A stretch of DNA of 14,547 bases. Source: Bacteroidales bacterium (GTDB taxonomy: Bacteria > Bacteroidota > Bacteroidia > Bacteroidales > WCHB1-69). This document shows positions 1-6,371 of the stretch, piece by piece (within the stretch, counting starts at the first letter, position 1; each line of letters starts with the position of its first letter). The DNA lies in assembly GCA_012519525.1 (NCBI GenBank), contig JAAYQB010000136.1:1-14547 (forward strand), read 5' to 3'. Position numbers and translations under genes: made by a program. The notes under the pieces were generated by a model. That model saw nothing but the letters and a program-made list of their open reading frames with translations. It was not told the origin of the DNA and did not search any database.

Positions 1-125
1 AAAAATTTTAATGTTAATAATTAAACCTTGTTACAAAAGTAAATAATATATATGATATATTCCTTCTAATATGTACCTATTTTTAACACTTTTTGTGTTC
101 AATAAAACAACAATTTGTTCCTAAA
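1..125. other. AT-rich intergenic left edge
   Basis: Very AT-rich sequence downstream of the small HTH gene. No credible coding sequence is visible. It holds a short 5-bp hairpin (AACAC at 85-89, GTGTT at 95-99, five-T loop). It also holds the left arm of a longer imperfect palindrome that covers the HTH stop codon (listed separately). Neither has a U-tract typical of an intrinsic terminator on the minus strand. Confidence 0.5.
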
Positions 126-135
126 TTAGGGACAA
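115..135. repeat. Imperfect palindrome over the HTH gene stop codon
   Basis: TTGTTCC (115-121) and GGGACAA (129-135) can pair with one G-T wobble. They flank a self-complementary centre, TAAATTA, giving a near-continuous palindrome of about 10 bp per arm. The stop codon of the minus-strand HTH gene (126-128) lies in the centre. It could be a 3'-end hairpin that stabilises or ends the transcript, or an operator for the HTH protein. No poly-U run follows, so terminator function is uncertain. Confidence 0.4.
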
Positions 136-356
136 TCGCTTATTTGTTCTTCCTTATATTCATCTAAAAAATTATAATTCAATACATTAGATATTAAAAT
201 CAACAAATCCGTGTCTATGCTTTTTTTCTCATAAATTTTATAAATTTTACTCCTATTGCATCCCAATTTCCCGGCTAACCATTGGGGTGAAATTCCATGA
301 TTATAGACATATTTTCTTATTATGCTGCCGATATGAATATCTTTTAATGCCACCAT
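126..356 (-). CDS. Small Xre-like helix-turn-helix DNA-binding protein
   Basis: A 76-residue protein that is almost entirely one Xre/Cro-type helix-turn-helix domain. The conserved opening IGSIIRKYV is followed by the HTH core around residues 20-45 (ISPQWLAGKLGCNRSKIYKI) and then KKSIDTDLLILISNVLNYNF. This layout matches a widespread Bacteroidota group of tiny regulators with the pattern 'LA..L.C.R..IY.I..KKSIDT..L..IS..L.Y.F'. There is no effector or dimerisation domain, so it probably binds DNA as a minimal regulator; its target is unknown. It lies 24 bases after the metallopeptidase gene on the same strand with no promoter-like box between, so co-transcription is likely. The palindrome over its stop codon is a possible but unproven binding site. 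Confidence 0.8.
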   Translation of the reverse strand: MVALKDIHIGSIIRKYVYNHGISPQWLAGKLGCNRSKIYKIYEKKSIDTDLLILISNVLNYNFLDEYKEEQISDCP

Positions 357-380
357 AAGACCGATTTTTTATTTTTATAA

Positions 381-2423
381 TTACTTTGTTTTTTCTACGG
401 CTTCGGCAGTTGCTTTTAATAGCGGCTCAACAGAGAGCGGATTGCCTACGGCTTTTTGCATCCATATTTGCGGTGTCAGTTTGCCCATGGCAAAAATACG
501 TTGCACTTCCGTTCCGATATTTTTTCCTTTTAAATATTCTTCTAATTGAAACTGTATCAGATGACCAAGAGGATAAGCCGAAAGATACAAAGGGGCATCT
601 ATCATATGCGAATAAATTGCCAATATAGGCTCGTCTTTTGTTCCAAAGACAGGGGCATAATAAGTATTCCATATTTCTTTCGCCATCTTAATGACTTCCG
701 TTTTTAACTCATCTGCCGTAGCATCGGGATGTGCGTACATCCATTGCCATACTTTCATATCCAATAAAGACACACCCATAATTTCATAACAACCCCAAAA
801 TACATCCAACGTATTCAAATATTCGGCATTTTTATCGGCTTGTCGTATTCCTAAAAGTTCCAAATCTCTTTGTTGAAAAACAAAAGCCAAGGCTTCGGTA
901 AAGGCGGTATTCGGAACGCCTGCCAAAAAATAATTAGGCACATCGTGCAAAGATATGGTTTGTTCTACATTATGTCCAAATTCGTGAACTCCAATATTAT
1001 ATCCTTTATAATCCATACCTTTTTCGCCTATGCGTGTGCGTAGCATTGCCTTATCCGATCTCATCATTGAACCCCAAGCATGTCCTGCTCCTACCGAGGC
1101 ATCAACATCAATATGATTGCAAATAAACTGAGCTTTTTCTTTCTCAAATCCTAATTTGAGCAATATTTGAGGCAAATCAGCCGTAAAAGCTTCTTTTGTA
1201 GGATATTTTTTCATTACCGCTTTATCCAATTCAAGAGGGTTGATTTCGCTGCGACTTTTAAACCCATCGTACCAAATATCAAAGGCTTGCAATTTACGTC
1301 CTAATCGTTGGGAAATCAAATTACCCACTTCTTTTACTTGCGGTGAGGATAGCAATTGTATAAATAATTGCTCTATTTCTTTTTGTGCTATTTCAAACTC
1401 TCCTTCAAATTTGCGTGCAATATAAGTAGGATAATGCGTGTAATAAGGATCTGCCTTTTGCATTGCTTTAAAATTATCCATTAAATACCGATAACGCCGA
1501 TTGTTTTCCGCAGTCATCTTCACTTCGCTACCGTCTTCGTAAATTTTATTTTCCAAAGGATTCCAAACAAATTTTCCGGTATTAATTACTTCATTAGGAA
1601 CGGTTTGATAAATAATGTGTTTCATTACCTCGTATATCATTTTCTGTTTTTCCAATCCTTGTTTTTTATCTGCATAATTCGATTTGAGTTCGTCTCTCAA
1701 GCCCCAATGACTTATTAATACCATATCTTTTGGGAAAAGATGTTGTTGGCGATTGTTTATCAGCGAACCCATAAAAATATTGTAATTAGAGATATAGTTA
1801 TCGGAAGCAGCACCTGCCGCTTGTATGTTTTGCAAAATTTTAGCCGGCACGTTCGCTGTAAAAACATCTCCTAAACGTGCATATCCCCATTCCAAAGAAG
1901 TCCATTTGTCGGCTTCTTTTGTTTTTTCTTCCAAGGTATAAAAAGGGAAATTCAAAGCAACTATAAAAGCTATCTTATTTTGAAACATATCTTCCTGAAA
2001 ATGAGAAAACCCATTGTAAGCTCCAAAAAAATCATCTATTGTCAGTTTTTCATAACCGACCACATGTTGCGGACGCAAGAGTTCAATACTCATTCTGTTG
2101 TGATGACCGTAAATGGTTTCGAAGTGCATTGCCACACGTTGAAAAAGCTGCTCTTTTTCAGCTGCATTTTTACAAAAATGCTCCTGACAAAAACTGCCAA
2201 ACTCTTCTTTACTCCCATCTTCTTCTCGCCATAAACCGGCAACTTGCGTTACTCCTTTCTCTATGATTTTTTCATCAAAAGATGTATGTTTTACTATGGC
2301 GCTAACGGTAGATTGAATTGTATTTTTATCAATAAACATAACGGTATTTTTTGGTTGATTAGAATGAGAACAAGCAATAAAAATAAATAAAAAAAAGAAT
2401 GATAAATGTTTCATACGTTTCAT
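381..2423 (-). CDS. Zinc-metallopeptidase lipoprotein (HEFGH, M3-like gluzincin)
   Basis: A 680-residue predicted lipoprotein peptidase. The start at 2423 is chosen because MKRMKHL is followed at once by a hydrophobic stretch and a lipobox ending FIAC, giving lipidated Cys18. The same frame is open to an ATG at 2528, but that start would bury the signal peptide behind a charged 35-residue leader. The zinc motif HEFGH is at residues 480-484, with the likely third ligand Glu510 in TEALAF, 30 residues after the first His. This spacing and the C-terminal region DAPLYLSAYPLGHLIQF resemble the M3/oligopeptidase fold, but I cannot assign a named family. By inference it acts on peptides at the outer membrane or in the periplasm. 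The gene starts about 150 bases after tRNA-Gly on the same strand with no good promoter of its own, and is followed closely by an HTH gene. Confidence 0.85.
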   Translation of the reverse strand: MKRMKHLSFFFLFIFIACSHSNQPKNTVMFIDKNTIQSTVSAIVKHTSFDEKIIEKGVTQVAGLWREEDGSKEEFGSFCQEHFCKNAAEKEQLFQRVAMHFETIYGHHNRMSIELLRPQHVVGYEKLTIDDFFGAYNGFSHFQEDMFQNKIAFIVALNFPFYTLEEKTKEADKWTSLEWGYARLGDVFTANVPAKILQNIQAAGAASDNYISNYNIFMGSLINNRQQHLFPKDMVLISHWGLRDELKSNYADKKQGLEKQKMIYEVMKHIIYQTVPNEVINTGKFVWNPLENKIYEDGSEVKMTAENNRRYRYLMDNFKAMQKADPYYTHYPTYIARKFEGEFEIAQKEIEQLFIQLLSSPQVKEVGNLISQRLGRKLQAFDIWYDGFKSRSEINPLELDKAVMKKYPTKEAFTADLPQILLKLGFEKEKAQFICNHIDVDASVGAGHAWGSMMRSDKAMLRTRIGEKGMDYKGYNIGVHEFGHNVEQTISLHDVPNYFLAGVPNTAFTEALAFVFQQRDLELLGIRQADKNAEYLNTLDVFWGCYEIMGVSLLDMKVWQWMYAHPDATADELKTEVIKMAKEIWNTYYAPVFGTKDEPILAIYSHMIDAPLYLSAYPLGHLIQFQLEEYLKGKNIGTEVQRIFAMGKLTPQIWMQKAVGNPLSVEPLLKATAEAVEKTK

Positions 2424-2569
2424 ACGTTTATATTTTTTAGTTGATGATTGTAGGAAACGCACATGTTTCAAACCATCTACTTGCGTATTTGTTAGTTTAC
2501 ATGCTCGTTTCATAATAAAAATTTTCATATATTACAAGTTTGTAAATAAGCCTTTTACGTTAAAATTTG

Positions 2570-2642
2570 AGCGGAAAACGGGATTCGAACCCGCGACCCT
2601 TAGCTTGGGAAGCTAATGCTCTACCAACTGAGCTACTTCCGC
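2570..2642 (-). tRNA. trnG(ccc): tRNA-Gly, anticodon CCC
   Basis: A complete cloverleaf is visible on the minus strand. The acceptor stem is GCGGAAG/TTTCCGC with discriminator base U73. The D arm (GCTC/GAGC) has the AGTTGGTA loop, the anticodon stem is TTAGC/GCTAA with loop TTCCCAA, and the T arm contains TTCGAAT. The anticodon is CCC, decoding GGG. G1-C72, C2-G71, G3-C70, U73 and C35/C36 are the known bacterial glycine identity elements, which supports the assignment. The 3' CCA is not encoded (TCA follows). A TACTTTTG box sits seven bases upstream of the 5' end. Confidence 0.97.
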
Positions 2643-2648
2643 ACAATG

Positions 2649-2656
2649 CAAAAGTA
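2649..2656 (-). promoter_or_regulatory. -7 promoter box for tRNA-Gly
   Basis: The minus strand reads TACTTTTG followed by CA, matching the Bacteroidota sigma-ABfr -7 element TAnnTTTG. It ends seven bases before the tRNA 5' end, so transcription would begin at or just before the mature tRNA. The metallopeptidase downstream may be read from here too. Confidence 0.7.
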
Positions 2657-2716
2657 ATAAAAAAAAATGATTTTATCTTATTTTTTTTCATTTTTAATAT
2701 GTAATTAAAAAAAATG

Positions 2717-2724
2717 TATATTTG
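2717..2724 (+). promoter_or_regulatory. -7 promoter box for the tandem membrane-protein genes
   Basis: TATATTTG followed by CA matches the Bacteroidota -7 consensus. It lies 40 bases before the first ATG, giving a leader of about 34 bases. It is divergent from the tRNA promoter, about 60 bases away. No convincing -33 element is seen. Confidence 0.65.
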
Positions 2725-2764
2725 CATTATCAATTCACACTTTTATTAACTAAATTTAACTATT

Positions 2765-3226
2765 ATGGAAACGAATGATAATCAACAAAAAGACACAAGA
2801 ATGTACATCACCAAAAATGCTGAAAAAAACCTAAGAATCACTGCCGTTTGGACTAAATTCTACGCTATTTTATCTTTTATAGGCGTCGGCTTTGTATTTT
2901 TAATAGGATTAGGTCTTATACTTGCAGGTAATTTGGTGCCTAATGAATTAGCAGATTTAAGTACTTATAATTTTATGTTTGCCTTTCCAAAAGCACTTGG
3001 AATAATATACATGTTACTATCAATCGTTATGTTATTCCCTGCTATATTTTTACTGCAATATTCTATCTACACAAAAAGATGTTTATCAAATTCCAATGTA
3101 GCAACTTTAGAAGTGGCTTTTAATAAAATGAAGTCCTATTGGCTCTATATGGGTATCGTTACAATAGCTTCGATTGTATTGGCAACAATTGTACCGGTAA
3201 TTGCAATATTTGGCACTTTATTATAG
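2765..3226 (+). CDS. DUF5362-like three-helix membrane protein, copy 1
   Basis: A 153-residue membrane protein of unknown function. It has a polar N-terminus of about 25 residues, then three hydrophobic segments at about 32-54, 76-98 and 126-150. A short cytoplasmic-type loop, YTKRCLSNSN, lies between the last two, followed by an amphipathic stretch ATLEVAFNKMKSYWLY. This arrangement resembles the Bacteroidota DUF5362 family, whose role is not known; the family name is from recall and should be confirmed. It is the first gene of a tandem pair, and the second copy begins 55 bases after its stop. A promoter box lies at 2717-2724. No catalytic or metal-binding residues are evident. It may be a small envelope or stress protein, but nothing in the sequence fixes a function. 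Confidence 0.75.
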   Translation: METNDNQQKDTRMYITKNAEKNLRITAVWTKFYAILSFIGVGFVFLIGLGLILAGNLVPNELADLSTYNFMFAFPKALGIIYMLLSIVMLFPAIFLLQYSIYTKRCLSNSNVATLEVAFNKMKSYWLYMGIVTIASIVLATIVPVIAIFGTLL

Positions 3227-3281
3227 CCTATTATTTATTTACAACATCAATTCATACTTTTATTAACTAAATTCAACTATT

Positions 3282-3734
3282 ATGGAAACAAATGATAATC
3301 AACAAAAAGACTCTAAAATGTTCATCACCAAAAATGCTGAAAAAAACCTAAGAATCACTGCCGTTTGGACTACATTTTACGCTATTTTGTCTTTTATAAG
3401 CGTTGCCTCTCTATTTTTCATGGGATTATTTCTTATACTTTTAGGTGATTTTTTCCCTAGTGAATTAACGGATTTAAGCACTCATAACTTTATGTTTAGC
3501 TCTTCAAAAGTACTTGGAATAGTGTATGTATTATTAGCAGTTATTACGTTATTTCCTGCTATATTTTTACTACAATATTCTATCTACACAAAAAGATGTT
3601 TATCTAATTCCAATATAGCAACTTTAGAAGTGGCTTTTAACAAAATGAAATCCTATTGGCTCTACATAGGTATCGTTATAATAGCTATGATTGTATTGGC
3701 GGCAATAATGCCAATAATTTTTATTTTATTATAA
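3282..3734 (+). CDS. DUF5362-like three-helix membrane protein, copy 2
   Basis: A 150-residue paralogue of the gene just upstream, with the same three-helix plan. Conservation between copies is uneven. The N-terminal block KNAEKNLRITAVWT and the segment running from FPAIFLLQYS to MKSYWLY are almost unchanged. The first membrane segment and the loop after it (residues 40-77) have diverged strongly. Selection therefore seems to hold the cytoplasmic loop and its flanking helix more tightly than the first transmembrane region. The 34-base leader is conserved, but the promoter box is degraded, so expression probably depends on read-through from copy 1. A strong intrinsic terminator follows 57 bases after the stop codon. 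Function unknown. Confidence 0.75.
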   Translation: METNDNQQKDSKMFITKNAEKNLRITAVWTTFYAILSFISVASLFFMGLFLILLGDFFPSELTDLSTHNFMFSSSKVLGIVYVLLAVITLFPAIFLLQYSIYTKRCLSNSNIATLEVAFNKMKSYWLYIGIVIIAMIVLAAIMPIIFILL

Positions 3735-3791
3735 ACTTAGCTGCCTATGAAGTAACTTTATCTTATTAAAATTTGATTTTTAAAAACTGCG

Positions 3792-3835
3792 ATAACACTC
3801 ATTTGCAAAAAAAGAATGAGTGTTATTTTATTTTA
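3792..3835 (+). terminator. Intrinsic terminator after the tandem membrane-protein genes
   Basis: A perfect 12-bp stem (ATAACACTCATT at 3792-3803 and AATGAGTGTTAT at 3815-3826) has an 11-base A-rich loop and is followed by TTTATTTTA. It ends the two-gene unit and insulates nadB, whose promoter begins about 20 bases further on. It is the clearest terminator in the window. Confidence 0.85.
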
Positions 3836-3856
3836 GATTTATATGTAAAAATAAAG

Positions 3857-3864
3857 TATTTTTG
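3857..3864 (+). promoter_or_regulatory. -7 promoter box for nadB
   Basis: TATTTTTG followed by CA matches the Bacteroidota -7 element. It lies 22 bases before the nadB ATG, so the leader is only about 15 bases. That leaves no room for a riboswitch. Confidence 0.65.
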
Positions 3865-3886
3865 CAAAAAAAGATATTGAAGCCTT

Positions 3887-5467
3887 ATGTCGAAAAAATA
3901 CGTTGATTTTTTGGTTGTCGGTTCCGGGATTGCCGGTTTAAGTTTTGCTCTCAAGGCAAGCAAATACGGCTCTGTTTGTTTACTTACCAAAGATGCTGTA
4001 CAAGAAACTTCTACCCGTTATGCACAAGGTGGAATAGCAGCTGTCATGTACGAACCCGATACCTATAATAAACACATTGCCGACACTATGAAAGCGGGAC
4101 ATGAACTATCCGACCCCGAAATTGTCCGTATTACTATTACGGAATCGACACAAAGAGTAAAAGATTTAATCAATTGGGGAGTTGATTTTGACAAAAATCC
4201 TTCCGGCAAATACGATTTGGCACGCGAAGGAGGACATTCGGAGTTTAGGGTATTGCATCATAAAGACATTACAGGCTTTGAAATACAAAAAAAACTCTAT
4301 CAAAAAGCACAAGAAAATCCTCGTATAGAAATACTCGAAAATCATTTTGCTGTCGAAATATTGACACAACATCACTTAGGAATAACCGTTACAAAGCATT
4401 CTACCGACATTTGTTGTTTTGGTGCTTATGTATACAATCCATCAACCAAAAAAGTAGATACTATTTTAGCTAAAATGACCATCTTGGCAACGGGCGGAAT
4501 AGGCAACGTGTATGGAAACACTACCAATCCTGCGGTTGCTACCGGCGATGGTCTAGCGATGGTACACAGAGCGAAAGGAAGTACAAGAGGAATGGAATTT
4601 GTTCAATTTCACCCTACTACACTCTACAATCCCAACGAGCGTCCCGCCTTTCTGATTACGGAAGCCTTGCGGGGAGCAGGAGCCGTGTTGAAAGATTACC
4701 ACGAAAAATCTTTTATGGAAAAATACGACGCACGATGTTCTTTAGCACCTCGCGACATCGTAGCACGTGCCATTGACCACGAAATGAAAATATCGGGCGA
4801 AAATCACGTTTACTTAGACGCACGCAACATTGATAAATCCGTATTTTTCAGTCATTTCCCAAATATCTACAGCAAATGCTTATCCTTAGGAATTGATGCC
4901 ACTAAAGATTTAATTCCCGTAGTTCCTGCCGCACATTATTCTTGCGGCGGCATAACAACAGACAAATGGGGCTGTACTACCATCAAAAACTTATATGCTT
5001 TGGGAGAATGTGCTTCAACAGGTCTGCATGGTGCTAATCGTTTAGCATCTAATTCTTTATTGGAATCTTTAGTGTTTGCTCATCGTGCTTGTGAACATGC
5101 TGCCAAAAATATTGCTTCTATTTCATTTCAAGAAGCAATCAAAGATTGGAATGCCGAAGGAACGGTTTCTAATGAAGAAATGATATTGGTAACACAAAAC
5201 ATTCGTGAACTTCAAGCTATTATGAGCTATTACGTAGGCATCGTACGTTCGGATGTTCGTTTAGAAAGAGCACTCAATCGTTTAAATATTCTTTACCAAG
5301 AAACGGAGACCTTGTACCTTCACTCTGTTGTTACTCGAAAAATTTGTGAATTACGCAATATGATTTGCACTGCTTATCTTATTATTCGCGATGCGATGAA
5401 GCGGAAAGAAAGTCTCGGATTGCATTATTCTATCGATTATCCCCCTAAAGACGAACAAGCATTATAG
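3887..5467 (+). CDS. nadB: L-aspartate oxidase
   Basis: L-aspartate oxidase, the flavoenzyme that oxidises L-aspartate to iminoaspartate. Quinolinate synthase (NadA) then uses the product in de novo NAD synthesis in the cytoplasm. The 526-residue length is normal for the family. The N-terminal FAD-binding motif GSGIAG is at residues 12-17. RYAQGGIAA (44-52) and REGGHS (113-118) are the conserved substrate-capping and active-site segments of the succinate dehydrogenase/fumarate reductase flavoprotein superfamily. QFHPTTLYNP, the segment running from ITEALRG to GAVLKD, APRDIVARAI, and HYSCGGI followed by GECASTGLHGANRLASNS complete the family pattern. The C-terminal helical domain is present. 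nadA and nadC are not next to it here. It overlaps the oppositely oriented yitT-family gene by six bases at the 3' end. Its own promoter lies just upstream. Confidence 0.97.
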   Translation: MSKKYVDFLVVGSGIAGLSFALKASKYGSVCLLTKDAVQETSTRYAQGGIAAVMYEPDTYNKHIADTMKAGHELSDPEIVRITITESTQRVKDLINWGVDFDKNPSGKYDLAREGGHSEFRVLHHKDITGFEIQKKLYQKAQENPRIEILENHFAVEILTQHHLGITVTKHSTDICCFGAYVYNPSTKKVDTILAKMTILATGGIGNVYGNTTNPAVATGDGLAMVHRAKGSTRGMEFVQFHPTTLYNPNERPAFLITEALRGAGAVLKDYHEKSFMEKYDARCSLAPRDIVARAIDHEMKISGENHVYLDARNIDKSVFFSHFPNIYSKCLSLGIDATKDLIPVVPAAHYSCGGITTDKWGCTTIKNLYALGECASTGLHGANRLASNSLLESLVFAHRACEHAAKNIASISFQEAIKDWNAEGTVSNEEMILVTQNIRELQAIMSYYVGIVRSDVRLERALNRLNILYQETETLYLHSVVTRKICELRNMICTAYLIIRDAMKRKESLGLHYSIDYPPKDEQAL

Positions 5468-6334
5468 TTTGATTTCATCAAAATTTTTTCCGTAAACAGT
5501 ATTGGTTTTGGCTATTGAAATGAAAGCATTTCTATCTATATCTTTGATGATTCTAATAATATTTCGTTTGTCGGGTTTATGTGCTATAACAAGCAATACA
5601 TCGGATTCTTTTTTAGTATAAGAGCCGTAGCCTTTTAAAAAAGTAGCACCTCTTTTTAGTTTTTCGTTGATTTGCCGGGCTATTTCTACGTTTTTATCCG
5701 AAAAGACAATGAATTGATAGGTTTGTCGAAACCCATCCAATACCAAATCGGATGTGAAAACATAGGCAATCATCACCACAAAACTATACACTAATTTTTC
5801 GACCGAACCTACTACAAAATAAGAAGATGATACTATAAGAATATTCACATACAAGGTTAAACGACCATAAGAAATATTGCGGTATTTTCCGACTGCTAAA
5901 ACGACAATATCAAAACCTCCCGTATTTCCTCCGTTATTTAACACTATCCCCACTCCTACTCCCGAAAGCATAGCCCCAATCAACGAACACAGAAAGGTAT
6001 CGTCTACTAAAGGAACAGGAAATAAAGGCTTTAAGATTGAAAAAGCAAAAGATAAAATAAGAGTAGAAATAATGGTACGTATCACAAACTCTTTTCCTAA
6101 AATTTTTAACGAGAAAGCCAACAGAACAACATTCCCTATAAGAATGGTTAATCCGACAGGAAATTTAGTTGCAAAATACAAAATAGCAGATATCCCACTG
6201 ATTCCTCCGCCCGTAAGCTGATGAGGAATGAGAAAAGCCGACCATGCAAAAGCAAAAATAAACAATCCTACTATAATAAAAAAGTAGTGCTTAAGCTCCG
6301 ATACTATTTGTTTTCCCGTCAATGATTTCTTCAT
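5462..6334 (-). CDS. YitT family membrane protein (DUF161 plus DUF2179)
   Basis: A 290-residue inner-membrane protein of the YitT family. About five to six hydrophobic helices cover residues 15-195. They carry the two family motifs GGGISGIS (42-49) and NNGGNTGGFDIV (133-144), which mark the paired DUF161 halves. A soluble C-terminal DUF2179 domain (about 208-285) contains KRGATFLKGYGSYTKKESDV and ends near VYGKNFDEI. The transported or sensed ligand is not firmly known for this family. It starts 37 bases after the ftsH stop with no promoter box between, so it is probably the third gene of the rsfS-ftsH operon. Its stop codon lies inside the last codons of nadB on the other strand, and no terminator hairpin is visible. 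Confidence 0.9.
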   Translation of the reverse strand: MKKSLTGKQIVSELKHYFFIIVGLFIFAFAWSAFLIPHQLTGGGISGISAILYFATKFPVGLTILIGNVVLLAFSLKILGKEFVIRTIISTLILSFAFSILKPLFPVPLVDDTFLCSLIGAMLSGVGVGIVLNNGGNTGGFDIVVLAVGKYRNISYGRLTLYVNILIVSSSYFVVGSVEKLVYSFVVMIAYVFTSDLVLDGFRQTYQFIVFSDKNVEIARQINEKLKRGATFLKGYGSYTKKESDVLLVIAHKPDKRNIIRIIKDIDRNAFISIAKTNTVYGKNFDEIKL

Positions 6335-6371
6335 AAATTTGTACGCATTTTTTATTCAAAAGCAAAAACAA

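Larger units (their letters stand above)
2731..3734 (+). repeat. Tandem duplication of a leader plus membrane-protein gene
   Basis: Copy 1 (2731-3226) and copy 2 (3248-3734) are head-to-tail copies. The 34-base leaders (2731-2764 and 3248-3281) differ at only two positions, and the first ten codons encode identical residues. The proteins are roughly three-quarters identical by eye. The strong promoter box upstream of copy 1 is not preserved upstream of copy 2, where the matching place reads TTATTTAC. Confidence 0.9.

Noticed and set aside
3865..3886. Possible NAD-responsive riboswitch before nadB, or lysine riboswitch before aspartokinase
   Set aside because: Both leaders are about 15 bases long from the predicted start sites, too short for any known riboswitch.
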